From: Streptomyces sp. SUK 48
Lineage (GTDB): Bacteria; Actinomycetota; Actinomycetes; Streptomycetales; Streptomycetaceae
DNA length: 64,000 bases
NCBI RefSeq assembly: GCF_009650765.1
Contig: NZ_CP045740.1
Coordinates: 2,418,001-2,482,000 of the forward strand
Direction of reading: 5' to 3'
The stretch's first letter is position 1. Each line of letters begins with the position of its first letter. Positions 1 to 10,620 of the stretch are shown here, one piece after another. The notes under the pieces were generated by a model, which did no database searches, had not been told where the DNA came from, and saw only the letters and a list, made by a program, of their open reading frames with translations. Both the position numbers and the translations under genes were made by a program.

Positions 1-234
1 TAGGCCGCGGGCTCATCCTGCACCGCCGGAGCTTTACACCATCAAGGATGCCCAAGATGGTCATATCCGGTATTAGACCCCGTTTCCAGGGCTTGTCCCA
101 GAGTGCAGGGCAGATTGCCCACGTGTTACTCACCCGTTCGCCACTAATCCACCCCGAAGGGCTTCATCGTTCGACTTGCATGTGTTAAGCACGCCGCCAG
201 CGTTCGTCCTGAGCCAGGATCAAACTCTCCGTGA
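1..234 (-). rRNA. rrs: 16S ribosomal RNA, 5' end (partial)
   Basis: The reverse complement carries the universal 16S start GAGAGTTTGATCCTGGCTCA, followed by the GGACGAACGCTGGCGGCGTG stretch and the actinobacterial variable regions V1-V2. Transcription runs leftward out of the window, so only about the first 234 bases of the gene are present. The mature 5' end is placed near 234 (TCACGGAGAG on the minus strand) by analogy with Streptomyces 16S genes and could be off by a few bases. Confidence 0.97.
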
Positions 235-394
235 ATGTTTACTCGGCCGAAAAATAATTCAGCCGGTGACACGTTGGAGAGCGGAACGGTCGGAGGAATA
301 GTCCGACCGTTCACAGCGTCCTCGCTGTGTTTATTTCAAAGGAACCACGTCCCGGTCATGATGACCGGAGACGGGGTATCAACATATCTGGCGT

Positions 395-430
395 TGACTT
401 TTGGCACGCTGTTGAGTTCTCAAGGAACGG
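395..430 (-). promoter_or_regulatory. rRNA leader element (antitermination/processing region)
   Basis: On the minus strand the leader upstream of 16S holds the perfect palindrome TTGAGAACTCAA (412-423), followed by CAGCGTGCCAAAAGTCAA. This arrangement recurs in streptomycete rRNA leaders. The role in antitermination or pre-16S processing is inferred from position and similarity, not shown directly. The remaining leader (235-394) holds no gene that I can recognise. Confidence 0.6.
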
Positions 431-480
431 TCGCTTCCTTTGTACTCACCCTCTCGGGCTTTCCTCCGGGCTTCCCTTCG

Positions 481-606
481 TGTTTCCGACTCTATCAGAT
501 CTTTTCTCGATCCGATTTCCTCGGTGCTTTCCAGGTTCTCGCTCTCGCGTTTCCCTTTCCGGCGGTTCCGACTTTATCAGAAGTTCTGAGCCGGATTTCC
601 CTCCCG
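481..606 (-). promoter_or_regulatory. tandem rRNA promoter-like repeats
   Basis: Two near-copies of one block lie in tandem on the minus strand: TCTGATAAAGTCGGAAC (about 566-582) and TCTGATAGAGTCGGAAAC (about 482-499), each preceded by a GGAAATC motif 14-16 bases upstream. TAAAGT and TAGAGT are good -10 hexamer candidates. Multiple tandem promoters ahead of rRNA operons are known in Streptomyces. No clear TTGACA -35 box was found, so the exact start points are unassigned. Confidence 0.6.
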
Positions 607-673
607 GTCCTGGGCACCTTGTCCAGCGCATGAAGTGCTGGGGTTCCCCGGCGGGCGAGGTCGTAAACGTACT

Positions 674-713
674 GGAGCGGGGCGCCCCGATGCAAATCGA
701 GGCGCCCCGCTCC
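674..713 (-). terminator. terminator hairpin after RNase J gene
   Basis: A perfect 13-bp inverted repeat (674-686 with 701-713, GGAGCGGGGCGCC) encloses a small inner hairpin CGAT-GCAA-ATCG. It lies 21 bases beyond the RNase J stop codon, between that gene and the rRNA promoters, so it probably insulates the two leftward units. There is no long T run, which is usual for Streptomyces terminators. Confidence 0.75.
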
Positions 714-733
714 CGGTCCGAGCCGACGGGTCG

Positions 734-2419
734 TCAGACCTCCACGACCACAGGCAGGATCATCGGCCTGCGGCGGTAGTTGTCCGAGACCCACTTGCCG
801 AGCGTGCGGCGGATCAGCTGCTGGAGCTGGTGGGGCTCCACGACGCCGTCCTGGGCGGACCGCTCCAGGACCTCGTTGATCTTCGGGACGACCTCGGTGA
901 AGGCCGCGTCCTCGATGCCCGAGCCGCGGGCCTGGATGTGCGGGCCCCCGGTGATCTTGCCGGTGGAGGAGTCCACCACCACGAAGACCGAGATGATGCC
1001 CTCGTCGCCGAGGATCTTGCGGTCCTTGAGCGCGGGCTCGCCCACGTCGCCGACGGAGAGCCCGTCGACGTAGACGTAGCCGGCCTGGACCTTGCCGGAG
1101 ATCTTGGCCTTGCCCTCGACCAGGTCCACCACCACGCCGTCCTCGGCGATGACGATCCGGTCGTGCGGGACGCCCGTGAGCGCGCCCAGCTCGGCGTTGG
1201 CGCGCAGATGGCGCCATTCGCCGTGCACCGGCATCAGGTTCTTCGGGCGGCAGATGTTGTAGAAGTACAGCAGCTCGCCCGCGGAGGCGTGGCCCGAGAC
1301 ATGCACCTTGGCGTTGCCCTTGTGGACGACATTGGCGCCCCAGCGGGTCAGGCCGTTGATCACGCGGTAGACCGCGTTCTCGTTGCCCGGGATCAGCGAC
1401 GAGGCCAGGATGACCGTGTCGCCGTCGACGATCCGGATCTGGTGGTCGCGGTTGGCCATCCGGGAGAGCGCGGCCATCGGCTCGCCCTGGGAGCCCGTGC
1501 AGACCAGGACCACCTCGTGGTCGGGCAGGTCGTCCAGCGTCTTGACGTCGACCACCAGGCCCGGCGGGACCTTCAGATAGCCGAGGTCACGGGCGATGCC
1601 CATGTTGCGGACCATGGAGCGGCCGACGAAGGCGACCCGGCGGCCGTACTCGTGCGCCGCGTCCAGGATCTGCTGGATGCGGTGCACGTGGCTGGCGAAG
1701 CTCGCCACGATGATCCGCTTGCGGGCGCCGGCGAAGACCGTGCGCAGCACGCTGGAGATGTCCCGCTCGTGCGGGGTGAACCCGGGGACCTCGGCGTTCG
1801 TGGAGTCGGTCAGCAGGAGGTCGATGCCCTCGTCGCTGAGCCGCGCGAAGGCGTGCAGGTCGGTGAGGCGGTTGTCCAGCGGCAGCTGGTCCATCTTGAA
1901 GTCGCCGGTGTGCACCGCCATGCCCGCGGGGGTGCGGATGGCGACGGCCAGGGCGTCCGGGATGGAGTGGTTGACCGCGATGAACTCGCAGTCGAAGGGG
2001 CCGATGCGCTCGCGGTTCCCCTCGGCCACCTCCAGCGTGTACGGCCGGATGCGGTGCTCCTGGAGCTTGGCCTCGATCAGCGCGAGGGTCAGCTTGGAGC
2101 CGATCAGCGGGATGTCCGGCTTCTCGCGGAGCAGGAAGGGGACGGCGCCGATGTGGTCCTCGTGGCCATGCGTGAGGACGATGCCCTCGACGTCGTCGAG
2201 ACGGTCCCGGATGGACGTGAAGTCGGGCAGGATCAGGTCGATGCCGGGCTGCTCCTCCTCGGGGAAGAGCACGCCGCAGTCGACGATCAGCAGACGGCCG
2301 CCGTACTCGAAGACCGTCATGTTCCGGCCGATCTCGCCGAGACCGCCGAGCGGGGTGACCCTCAGGCCGCCCTCGGGGAGCGGCGGGGGCGGGCCCAGTT
2401 CAGGATGCGGATGACTCAA
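734..2419 (-). CDS. rnj: ribonuclease J (beta-CASP metallo-ribonuclease)
   Basis: RNase J is a 5'-3' exonuclease and endonuclease acting in mRNA decay and rRNA maturation in the cytoplasm. The protein begins LSHPHPELGPPPPL and carries the metallo-beta-lactamase motif THGHEDHIG at about residues 80-88, a beta-CASP domain and a C-terminal domain. The reading frame is open further upstream to 2677, but that part looks like non-coding leader. The TTG at 2419, preceded by GAGGAGAG, gives 561 residues, the size I recall for the S. coelicolor enzyme. It lies downstream of dapA on the same strand, separated by 194 bases containing only a weak 5-bp hairpin (2578-2592). Family assignment is firm; the start is likely. 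Confidence 0.95.
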   Translation of the reverse strand: MSHPHPELGPPPPLPEGGLRVTPLGGLGEIGRNMTVFEYGGRLLIVDCGVLFPEEEQPGIDLILPDFTSIRDRLDDVEGIVLTHGHEDHIGAVPFLLREKPDIPLIGSKLTLALIEAKLQEHRIRPYTLEVAEGNRERIGPFDCEFIAVNHSIPDALAVAIRTPAGMAVHTGDFKMDQLPLDNRLTDLHAFARLSDEGIDLLLTDSTNAEVPGFTPHERDISSVLRTVFAGARKRIIVASFASHVHRIQQILDAAHEYGRRVAFVGRSMVRNMGIARDLGYLKVPPGLVVDVKTLDDLPDHEVVLVCTGSQGEPMAALSRMANRDHQIRIVDGDTVILASSLIPGNENAVYRVINGLTRWGANVVHKGNAKVHVSGHASAGELLYFYNICRPKNLMPVHGEWRHLRANAELGALTGVPHDRIVIAEDGVVVDLVEGKAKISGKVQAGYVYVDGLSVGDVGEPALKDRKILGDEGIISVFVVVDSSTGKITGGPHIQARGSGIEDAAFTEVVPKINEVLERSAQDGVVEPHQLQQLIRRTLGKWVSDNYRRRPMILPVVVEV

Positions 2420-2613
2420 AAGACTCTCCTCAACCACACACGCCACGTACCGGTAGGGCACGTGGCGCGCGTGACGTTCGTGCGAAGCAGTTGTCGTTGT
2501 GGAATGCGGGACCGGTGCCCGCGTATTCGGTTGTGGTGTCTTCAGTTGTGAAGCGCCCGAAACCTCCGGGAGCTTCTGGACCGCGGGGGTCCGGGTGGTG
2601 CTGAAGTCTGTTG

Positions 2614-3513
2614 CTAGAGCTGTACCCCGCCGGCGGCAAGATCGATCTTGAGCTGGGCGATCTCCTCGGGCGAACACTCGACCATGGGCGAGCGCAGCGG
2701 GCCGCCGGGCAGTCCCAGCAGGTCGAGCGCGGCCTTGGTGGTCATGACGCCCTGGGTGCGGAACATGCCCGTGTAGACAGGGAGCAGCTTCTGGTGGATC
2801 TCGGTTGCCTTGACGACGTCACCGGAGGTGTACGCGTCGACCAGGGCGCGCAGGTCCGGGGTGACCAGGTGGCCGACAACCGAGACGAAGCCGACCGCGC
2901 CCACGGACAGCAGGGGCAGGTTCAGCATGTCGTCGCCGGAGTACCAGGCGAGGCCGGACTGGGCGATGGCCCAGCTGGCGCGGCCGAGGTCGCCCTTGGC
3001 GTCCTTGTTGGCGACGATCCGGGGGTGCTCGGCGAGCCGGACGAGCGTCTCGGTGTTGATCGGGACGCCGCTGCGGCCGGGGATGTCGTAGAGCATGTTC
3101 GGCAGGCCGGTCGCGTCGGCGATGGCCGTGAAGTGCCGGTACAGGCCCTCCTGCGGGGGCTTGTTGTAGTACGGCGTGACGACCAGGAGGCCGTGGACGC
3201 CGATGCGCTCGGCCGTCCGGGCCAGCTCGATGCTGTGGTGGGTGTCGTTGGTGCCGACCCCGGCCACGACGTGGGCGCGGTCGCCGACCGCTTCGAGGAC
3301 GGCTCGTACGAGGTCCGCTTTCTCCGCGTCGCTGGTGGTGGGGGACTCGCCGGTGGTCCCGTTGATGATCAGGCCGTCGTTGCCTGCGTCCACCAGGTGG
3401 GCGGCGAGCCGCTGCGCGCCGTCGAGGTCGAGTGCGCCGTCCGCCGTGAAGGGCGTGACCATGGCGGTGAGGACCCGCCCGAAGGGGGTCTGCGGAGTCG
3501 AGGTCGGAGCCAT
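2614..3513 (-). CDS. dapA: 4-hydroxy-tetrahydrodipicolinate synthase
   Basis: DapA condenses pyruvate with aspartate semialdehyde, the first committed step to diaminopimelate (peptidoglycan) and lysine. The 299-residue protein shows the family signatures GTTGE near residue 50, the catalytic Tyr in VVTPYYNKPP and the Schiff-base Lys in VANKDAKGD. The frame is open upstream to 3594, but the ATG at 3513 (MAPTSTPQTPFGRV) gives the normal family length. The Shine-Dalgarno sequence is poor. dapB lies a few genes away, and thyX is upstream on the same strand but separated by hairpins, so dapA probably has its own promoter. In some species a lysine riboswitch controls dapA; none was recognised here. 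Confidence 0.95.
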   Translation of the reverse strand: MAPTSTPQTPFGRVLTAMVTPFTADGALDLDGAQRLAAHLVDAGNDGLIINGTTGESPTTSDAEKADLVRAVLEAVGDRAHVVAGVGTNDTHHSIELARTAERIGVHGLLVVTPYYNKPPQEGLYRHFTAIADATGLPNMLYDIPGRSGVPINTETLVRLAEHPRIVANKDAKGDLGRASWAIAQSGLAWYSGDDMLNLPLLSVGAVGFVSVVGHLVTPDLRALVDAYTSGDVVKATEIHQKLLPVYTGMFRTQGVMTTKAALDLLGLPGGPLRSPMVECSPEEIAQLKIDLAAGGVQL

Positions 3514-3585
3514 GGGTAACACGCTACTCGGTGCGCCCTGTGCGGTCTGCCCTTGGGGGTCCGGGCAAGTCAGGACAAAAGTGGA

Positions 3586-3625
3586 ACCCGGCACTGCCTG
3601 CTCGGGGGTTCAAGCAGTGCCGGGT
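3586..3625 (-). terminator. terminator hairpin between thyX and dapA
   Basis: A perfect 12-bp inverted repeat (ACCCGGCACTGC at 3586-3597 with 3614-3625) has a 16-base loop. Read leftward it is followed by TTCCACTTTTG. It lies between thyX and the dapA start, so it likely ends thyX transcription. Confidence 0.7.
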
Positions 3626-3687
3626 CCGTTTGATCAGGCTAGATGAACTTCTCTAAATGCCGCAATACGGACACTTCAGGAGGCTGA

Positions 3688-3729
3688 CCCGTACATCCGT
3701 TCCGCGCGCGGAACGGCGCCCCGTACGGG
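3688..3729 (-). terminator. nested hairpin just past thyX
   Basis: A 20-bp perfect palindrome (3697-3716, CCGTTCCG-CGCG-CGGAACGG) sits inside outer arms CCCGTAC (3688-3694) and GTACGGG (3723-3729). It starts 18 bases after the thyX stop. It could be a terminator or an mRNA 3'-end stabiliser. Confidence 0.55.
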
Positions 3730-3747
3730 CTCTCCCCCACGGTCCCG

Positions 3748-4497
3748 CTACGGCGCGACGCGGCCGTTCGCGTTGTAGGCGGCGTGCGTCAGCGGCATGA
3801 GCTTCGCCCACTCCGCCTCCATCTTCTCGCCCACCATCTCGATCTCCCGCTGCGGGAAGGACGGCACCTTGGCCAGCTCGTGCTGGGTACGCAGGCCGAG
3901 GAAGTGCATCAGGGAGCGCGCGTTGCAGGTGGCGTACATCGAGGAGTACAGGCCGACGGGGAGCACCGAGCGGGCGACCTCTCGGGCGACACCCTCGGCG
4001 AGCAGCTTCTGGTAGGCGTCGTACGACTGCTCGTACGACGTCTCCAGGGCGCCCTGGACGGCGGAGTGCTGCTCCGGGGTGCCCTCGACGAAGACGTACT
4101 TGCCGGGGCGGCCCTGCTGCACGAGCTTGCGGGAGGCGTCCGGGACGTAGAAGACGGGCTCCAGCTCCCGGTAGCGGCCGGACTCCTCGTTGTACGACCA
4201 GCCCACGCGGTGCCGCATGAACTCGCGGAAGACGAAGATCGGGGCACTGATGAAGAAGGTCATCGAGTTGTGCTCGAACGGGCTGCCGTGCCGGTCGCGC
4301 ATCAGGTAGTTGATCAGGCCCTTGGAGCGCTCGGGGTCCTTCTTCAGCTCGTCCAGGGACTGCTCGCCGGCGGTGGAGACACGGGCGGCGAAGAGGACGT
4401 CGGCGTCCGAAGCGCTGGACTTCACCAGCTCGACGGTGACATCGCTGCGGAACGTGAGCGACTCGGGGGTGGTCACGGGGGTTGGGGTCCTTCCCAT
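3748..4497 (-). CDS. thyX: FAD-dependent thymidylate synthase ThyX
   Basis: ThyX makes dTMP from dUMP using FAD, NADPH and methylene-tetrahydrofolate. The protein contains the diagnostic ThyX motif RHRVGWSYNEES (RHRx7S type), which binds FAD and dUMP, and the conserved N-terminal half around SPFEHNSMTFFI. The ATG at 4497 gives 249 residues. A GTG seven codons later (VTTPESLTF) is an alternative start, and both lack an ideal ribosome-binding site. The open frame upstream to 4596 is not supported. Hairpins follow it on the way to dapA. No thyA gene is visible in the window. Confidence 0.94.
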   Translation of the reverse strand: MGRTPTPVTTPESLTFRSDVTVELVKSSASDADVLFAARVSTAGEQSLDELKKDPERSKGLINYLMRDRHGSPFEHNSMTFFISAPIFVFREFMRHRVGWSYNEESGRYRELEPVFYVPDASRKLVQQGRPGKYVFVEGTPEQHSAVQGALETSYEQSYDAYQKLLAEGVAREVARSVLPVGLYSSMYATCNARSLMHFLGLRTQHELAKVPSFPQREIEMVGEKMEAEWAKLMPLTHAAYNANGRVAP

Positions 4498-4673
4498 CAC
4501 TTCGGTGGTTCGCGCCCACCTTACGGGGCACCCGCTGGAGCCGGAGCGGGACCTCACCCCAAAAAACGCGTCGACGATTTTTTCCGACATGGGCACCTTT
4601 TGCGGTAATCGATCGTCTGTACCGGTGAGACCCGCACATTCGATCCCGAACCGGGAAAGGAGTGGCAGCCCCG

Positions 4674-4910
4674 ATGCCCCGCCGCCGCGAGCCCGTACCC
4701 TTCGCCTTCCTCGTCGAGGGCGACACCTTCCGCAGCAATGTGACTCCCCCGCCGCGCCTGCGCAGGTCCTTCGGTGAGATGGCCGGGCGCTGGCTGCTGG
4801 GCCTGACCGTCGTGGCCGGGCTGGTGGGCGCGCTGATCATCGGCATGCCGTCGCTGTCCACGCCCGCGGATCCGCCGGCGCCGCAGTCCCAGGCGTCCGA
4901 GGGGCACTGA
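4674..4910 (+). CDS. small single-pass membrane protein, unknown function
   Basis: This short protein of about 78 residues has a basic N terminus (MPRRREPVPFAFLVEG), one hydrophobic helix at about residues 40-60 (LLGLTVVAGLVGALII) and an Ala/Pro/Ser tail. The AAAGGAG at 4658 favours the ATG at 4674 over an in-frame GTG at 4662, which overlaps the ribosome-binding site. It is divergent from thyX and precedes a PH-domain membrane protein. No function can be assigned, but codon use and the clear start support a real gene. Confidence 0.7.
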   Translation: MPRRREPVPFAFLVEGDTFRSNVTPPPRLRRSFGEMAGRWLLGLTVVAGLVGALIIGMPSLSTPADPPAPQSQASEGH

Positions 4911-5000
4911 CCCTTACGGCGGCTCCCGGCTGGTGAGCGGACAGGCGGCCGGATAGCCTCACCGGGCACAGCCCCCGCGAGGACCGAGTGAGGAACCGCC

Positions 5001-5549
5001 GTGCCCCTGCCCTTCCTGACGGCCGACCGTCCCTTCGAGGCGGCCTCCGAGAGCGCACTGCCGTACGACGACCGGGACCGCTGGCGGCGCCCCTACCGCC
5101 CCGGTCCCTGGCGGGTGGGGGTGGCGGCGCTGGTGCTGATGGTGGCGTCGTTCGTGCTGTTCGCGGCGGTGCTGATCGCGCTGACCGGCTCGCCGTCGTC
5201 CGCGGTCGCCGTTCTCGGCATCGGCCTGGTGGTGATCGCCGGGGCGCTGCGACTGCTGCGCATGGGCGTGTGGGTGAGCCCCCGGGGCGTACGGCGGGTC
5301 GGGTTGCTGAGGACGCGGACGGTGCCGTGGGCGCGGGTGGGGTCCGTGCGGACGGTGCAGCAGCCGGTGCGGTGGCTGGGGCTGCCGAGGACGGTGCAGG
5401 GGCAGGCGCTGGTACGGGTCGCCGCGGGGCGGCCGGGGGGCCCGGTGGCGCTGCTCACGACGGCCTCGCTGGACTTCCTCAACCGGCCGGCGGCGTTCGA
5501 CCGGGCGGCGGATGTGGTGGAGGCGTGGGCGGCGGAACGCTGCCGCTGA
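5001..5549 (+). CDS. membrane protein with bacterial PH domain
   Basis: The 182-residue protein has two transmembrane helices at about residues 38-62 and 67-84, then a domain (WVSPRGVRRVGLLRTRTVPW) resembling the bPH_6/DUF2581 bacterial pleckstrin-homology family of actinomycete membrane proteins. The GTG start is preceded by GAGGAACCGCC. Its biochemical role is unknown. The region from here to 5733 (184 bases) separates it from the convergent leftward gene and shows no recognised feature. Confidence 0.8.
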   Translation: MPLPFLTADRPFEAASESALPYDDRDRWRRPYRPGPWRVGVAALVLMVASFVLFAAVLIALTGSPSSAVAVLGIGLVVIAGALRLLRMGVWVSPRGVRRVGLLRTRTVPWARVGSVRTVQQPVRWLGLPRTVQGQALVRVAAGRPGGPVALLTTASLDFLNRPAAFDRAADVVEAWAAERCR

Positions 5550-5733
5550 GGCCGGGCACTGCTCGGGTCCCGGCGCTGTGGCTCGGCCGGGGGTCGGGGC
5601 GCTTGCCGGCGCCGGCGGGATGCCGCCCGCGCCCGCCCTCCCGCTCGGCTTCACCCGAGCGGACGGACCCCCATCGCCCCCGGCGGCACGCCTGCCCGCG
5701 GCTGAGCAGGCTCCAGGCCGGATACCCCGCAGG

Positions 5734-6189
5734 TCAGGCGTCAGCCGGTGTACGGCCCGCGTGCAGCGCGATCGCCCGTTGCATCGCCTTGCGCGCCCGG
5801 GGCGTGTCGCGGGCGTCGTGGTAGGCGACCGCCAGGCGGAACCAGCAGCGCCAGTCGTCCGGGGAGGACTCCGTCTCGGCCTTGCGGCGGGCGAAGACCT
5901 CGTCGGCCGAGTCGCGGTCGATACGGCCGCCCGTCGTCCGCTTGAGCTCGTCCACGGGCAGGCCCCCCTCCGCGTCGAGCTCGGCGGCGAGCTGGTTGGC
6001 CCGGCGGACGAACTGGGTGTTCTTCCACAGGAACCACAGGCCGATGACCGGCAGGATCAGCACCGCGATCCCGAAGGTCACGGTGAGGACCGTACCGGTC
6101 TCTATGAGCAGCACACCACGGCTGCCGACCAGGACGAAGTAGAAGACCAGGACGGCGGCCGTGATGAGGTAATTGATCTTCGCGCGCAT
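5734..6189 (-). CDS. membrane protein with TPR-like tail
   Basis: The 151-residue protein has two hydrophobic helices (about residues 7-27 and 33-55), followed by a soluble helical part whose last 60 residues (CWFRLAVAYHDARDTPRARK) look like tetratricopeptide helices. It starts 14 bases after the dapB stop and is therefore probably the last gene of the pnp-M16 protease-dapB series. Streptomycetes keep a similar gene next to dapB. No enzymatic motif is visible and the function is unknown. Confidence 0.8.
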   Translation of the reverse strand: MRAKINYLITAAVLVFYFVLVGSRGVLLIETGTVLTVTFGIAVLILPVIGLWFLWKNTQFVRRANQLAAELDAEGGLPVDELKRTTGGRIDRDSADEVFARRKAETESSPDDWRCWFRLAVAYHDARDTPRARKAMQRAIALHAGRTPADA

Positions 6190-6203
6190 GGCAGGGACTG
6201 TTC

Positions 6204-6983
<780 letters not shown>

Positions 6984-7027
6984 TTACCGACTTGTCGACG
7001 TGCCGTCCGGGGACGGCGGTGCGGGGG

Positions 7028-8407
7028 TCAGGCGACGGCGTCGTGCAGTCGCGCGGCCTGTCTGTCCTTCAGCGGGCCGATGACCGACAGCGACGGGCGC
7101 CTGCCCAGGATGTCGCGGGCGACCGAGCGGACCTCGTCCGGGGTGACCGCGGCTATCTTCGCCAGCATGTCGTCCACGGACATCTGCTCGCCCCAGCACA
7201 GCTCGCTCTTGCCGATGCGGTTCATCAGCGCGCCGGTGTCCTCCAGGCCGAGCACGGTGGAGCCGCGCAACTGGCCGATGGCGCGGGCGATCTCGTCGTC
7301 GGACAGCCCGTTCTCGGCGACCTGGTCGAGTTCGTCGCGGCAGATCCGCAGCACGTCGTGCACCTGGCTGGGCCGGCAGCCGGCGTAGACGCCGAACAGA
7401 CCGCAGTCGGCGAAGCCGGAGGTGTACGAGTACACGCTGTAGGCCAGGCCGCGCTTCTCCCGGACCTCCTGGAAGAGCCGCGAGGACATGCCGCCGCCGA
7501 GGGCGGTGTTCAGGACGCCCATGGCCCAGCGGCGCTCGTCGGTGCGGGCGAGGCCCGGCATGCCGAGCACGACATGGGCCTGCTCGGTCTTGCGGCCGAT
7601 CAGTTCGACCTTGCCGAAGGTGCGGATCGTACGGCTGCCGTCGCGCGGGGCGATGGGCTGTGCGTCCGGGTTCTTCAGCGCGCCCGCCTTCTCGAAGGCC
7701 GCGCGGACCTGTCGTACGACCTTGTTGTGGTCGACGTTGCCGGCGCAGGCGACCACGAGGTGGGTCGGGTCGTAGTGCTTCTTGTAGAAGCGGCGGATGC
7801 GGTCGGCGGTCAGGGCGTTGACGGTGTCGACGGTGCCGAGGACGGGGCGGCCGAGGGCGTTGTCGCCGAACATGGTGTGCGCGAACAGGTCGTGCACACA
7901 GTCGCCGGGATCGTCCTCGGTCATCGCGATCTCTTCGAGGATCGCGCCGCGCTCGACGTCGACGTCCTCCTCGACGATGAGCGAGCCGGTCAGCATGTCG
8001 CAGACCACGTCGATGGCCAGCGGCAGATCGGTGTCGAGCACGCGTGCGTAGTAGCACGTGTACTCCTTGGCCGTGAACGCGTTCATCTCGCCGCCGACGG
8101 CGTCGATCGCGGCGGAGATGTCCAGCGCGGAGCGGCGCGCGGTGCCCTTGAAGAGCAGGTGCTCCAGGTAGTGCGTGGCGCCGTTCAGGGCCGGGGTCTC
8201 GTCACGGGAGCCGACGTGGGCCCAGATGCCGAAGGTCGCGGAGCGGACGGAGGGCAGGGTCTCGGTGACGATGCGCAGGCCCCCGGGGAGGGTGGTCTTG
8301 CGGACGGTACCGATGCCGCCGGTGCCCTTGATGAGGGTTTGGGTACGGGCGACGGCCCGCGCCTCCGAGGAGGGGCGGGCCGTCACCTTCGAGCCACGGG
8401 ACGTCAC
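7028..8407 (-). CDS. M16-family zinc metallopeptidase
   Basis: The 459-residue protein contains the inverted zinc motif HYLEH in [14 protein letters not shown] near residue 80, with the downstream Glu in the [11 protein letters not shown] segment, both typical of M16B peptidases related to mitochondrial processing peptidase. The GTG start overlaps the pnp stop by four bases (GTGA), a sign of translational coupling. The gene next to pnp is conserved in actinobacteria. Its physiological substrate is unknown; it may degrade peptides in the cytoplasm. Confidence 0.92.
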   Translation of the reverse strand: MTSRGSKVTARPSSEARAVARTQTLIKGTGGIGTVRKTTLPGGLRIVTETLPSVRSATFGIWAHVGSRDETPALNGATHYLEHLLFKGTARRSALDISAAIDAVGGEMNAFTAKEYTCYYARVLDTDLPLAIDVVCDMLTGSLIVEEDVDVERGAILEEIAMTEDDPGDCVHDLFAHTMFGDNALGRPVLGTVDTVNALTADRIRRFYKKHYDPTHLVVACAGNVDHNKVVRQVRAAFEKAGALKNPDAQPIAPRDGSRTIRTFGKVELIGRKTEQAHVVLGMPGLARTDERRWAMGVLNTALGGGMSSRLFQEVREKRGLAYSVYSYTSGFADCGLFGVYAGCRPSQVHDVLRICRDELDQVAENGLSDDEIARAIGQLRGSTVLGLEDTGALMNRIGKSELCWGEQMSVDDMLAKIAAVTPDEVRSVARDILGRRPSLSVIGPLKDRQAARLHDAVA

Positions 8408-10620
8408 TGCTCGGCGTCGTCCTTCGCCTCGTCGCCGTCCTCGCCCTCGATCACCGGGATGAGGGAGAGCTTGCCGCGCGAGTCGATCTCGGCGATCTCG
8501 ACCTGGACCTTCTGGCCCACCCCGAGGACGTCCTCGACGTTCTCCACGCGCTTGCCGCCGGCGAGCTTGCGGATCTGCGAGATGTGCAGCAGACCGTCCT
8601 TGCCGGGCAGCAGGGAGACGAACGCGCCGAAGGTGGTGGTCTTGACGACCGTACCCAGGTAGCGCTCGCCGACCTCGGGCATCGTCGGGTTGGCGATGCC
8701 GTTGATCGTGGCACGGGCGGCCTCCGCCGAGGGACCGTCGGCGGCACCGATGTAGATGGTGCCGTCGTCCTCGATGGTGATCTCGGCGCCCGTGTCCTCC
8801 TGGATCTGGTTGATCATCTTGCCCTTGGGGCCGATGACCTCACCGATCTTGTCGACCGGGATCTTGACGGTGATGATCCGCGGGGCGTGCGGGCTCATCT
8901 CGTCGGGCCGGTCGATGGCCTCCATCATCACGTCGAGGATGTGGAGGCGGGCGTCGCGGGCCTGCTTGAGGGCCGCGGCCAGGACGGAGGCCGGGATGCC
9001 GTCCAGCTTGGTGTCGAGCTGGAGGGCGGTCACGAACTCCTTGGTGCCGGCGACCTTGAAGTCCATGTCGCCGAAGGCGTCCTCCGCACCGAGGATGTCG
9101 GTGAGGGTGACGTAGTGCGTCTCGCCGTCGATCTCCTGGGAGATCAGACCCATGGCGATACCGGCGACGGGGGCCTTCAGCGGCACACCGGCGTTCAGCA
9201 GCGACATGGTGGAGGCGCAGACCGAGCCCATGGACGTCGAACCGTTGGAGCCGAGGGCCTCGGACACCTGGCGGATCGCGTAGGGGAACTCCTCGCGCGT
9301 CGGCAGCACCGGCACGAGGGCGCGCTCGGCGAGGGCGCCGTGGCCGATCTCGCGGCGCTTCGGGGAGCCGACGCGGCCGGTCTCGCCGGTGGAGTACGGC
9401 GGGAAGTTGTAGTTGTGCATGTAGCGCTTGCGGGTCACCGGGGAGAGGGTGTCCAGCTGCTGCTCCATGCGGAGCATGTTGAGGGTGGTGACGCCCAGGA
9501 TCTGGGTCTCGCCACGCTCGAACAGCGCGGAGCCGTGCACCCGCGGGATGGCCTCGACCTCGGCGGCGAGCGTACGGATGTCCGTCACGCCGCGGCCGTC
9601 GATGCGCTTCTTCTCCTTGATGACGCGCTCACGGACCAGAGCCTTGGTCAGCGAGCGGTACGCGGCGGAGATCTCCTTCTCGCGGCCCTCGAACTCCGGG
9701 AGGAGCTTCTCGGCGGCCAGACCCTTGACGCGGTCCAGCTCGGCCTCGCGCTCCTGCTTGCCGGCGATGGTGAGCGCCTGGGCGAGCTCGGGCTTGACCG
9801 CGGCGGTCAGGGCCTTGAGGACGTCGTCCTGGTAGTCCAGGAAGATCGGGAACTCGCCGGTCGGCTTGGCGGCCTTGGCGGCGAGGTCGGCCTGGGCGCG
9901 GCACAGGACCTTGATGAACGGCTTCGCGGCGTCGAGACCCGCGGCGACGATCTCCTCGGTCGGCGCCTCGACGCCGCCCTCGACCAGCTTGATGGCCTTG
10001 TCGGTGGCCTCGGCCTCGACCATCATGATCGCGACGTCGCCGTCCTCCAGGACGCGGCCCGCGACGACCATGTCGAAGACGGCGTCCTCGAGCTCGGTGT
10101 GCGTCGGGAAGGCCACCCACTGGCCGCGGATCAGCGCGACGCGGACGCCGCCGATCGGGCCGGAGAAGGGCAGACCGGCCAGCTGGGTGGACGCGGACGC
10201 GGCGTTGATCGCGACGACGTCGTACAGGTGGTCGGGGTTGAGCGCCATGACCGTGCAGACGACCTGGATCTCGTTGCGCAGGCCCTTCTTGAAGGACGGG
10301 CGCAGCGGGCGGTCGATCAGGCGGCAGGTGAGGATCGCGTCCTCGGAGGGGCGGCCCTCGCGGCGGAAGAAGCTGCCGGGGATCTTGCCGGCGGCGTACA
10401 TCCGCTCCTCGACGTCCACCGTGAGGGGGAAGAAGTCGAGCTGGTCCTTGGGGTTCTTGGAGGCGGTGGTGGCCGACAGCACCATGGTGTCGTCGTCCAG
10501 GTACGCCACGGCGGAGCCGGCGGCCTGCTTGGCCAGGCGGCCCGTCTCGAAGCGGATGGTGCGGGTACCGAAGGCGCCATTGTCAATGACGGCCTCGGCG
10601 TAGTGGGTCTCGTTCTCCAC
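8404..10620 (-). CDS. pnp: polynucleotide phosphorylase
   Basis: PNPase degrades RNA 3'-5' by phosphorolysis and in Streptomyces also adds 3' tails; the streptomycete enzyme was first described as guanosine pentaphosphate synthetase (GpsI). The 738-residue protein shows two RNase PH domains, the signature of the second core ([19 protein letters not shown]), a KH domain ([19 protein letters not shown]) and a C-terminal S1 domain ([21 protein letters not shown]). It follows rpsO, separated by a terminator-like hairpin and a 300-base leader, and overlaps the next gene by four bases. Family and length are fully normal. Confidence 0.97.
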   Translation of the reverse strand: MENETHYAEAVIDNGAFGTRTIRFETGRLAKQAAGSAVAYLDDDTMVLSATTASKNPKDQLDFFPLTVDVEERMYAAGKIPGSFFRREGRPSEDAILTCRLIDRPLRPSFKKGLRNEIQVVCTVMALNPDHLYDVVAINAASASTQLAGLPFSGPIGGVRVALIRGQWVAFPTHTELEDAVFDMVVAGRVLEDGDVAIMMVEAEATDKAIKLVEGGVEAPTEEIVAAGLDAAKPFIKVLCRAQADLAAKAAKPTGEFPIFLDYQDDVLKALTAAVKPELAQALTIAGKQEREAELDRVKGLAAEKLLPEFEGREKEISAAYRSLTKALVRERVIKEKKRIDGRGVTDIRTLAAEVEAIPRVHGSALFERGETQILGVTTLNMLRMEQQLDTLSPVTRKRYMHNYNFPPYSTGETGRVGSPKRREIGHGALAERALVPVLPTREEFPYAIRQVSEALGSNGSTSMGSVCASTMSLLNAGVPLKAPVAGIAMGLISQEIDGETHYVTLTDILGAEDAFGDMDFKVAGTKEFVTALQLDTKLDGIPASVLAAALKQARDARLHILDVMMEAIDRPDEMSPHAPRIITVKIPVDKIGEVIGPKGKMINQIQEDTGAEITIEDDGTIYIGAADGPSAEAARATINGIANPTMPEVGERYLGTVVKTTTFGAFVSLLPGKDGLLHISQIRKLAGGKRVENVEDVLGVGQKVQVEIAEIDSRGKLSLIPVIEGEDGDEAKDDAEQ

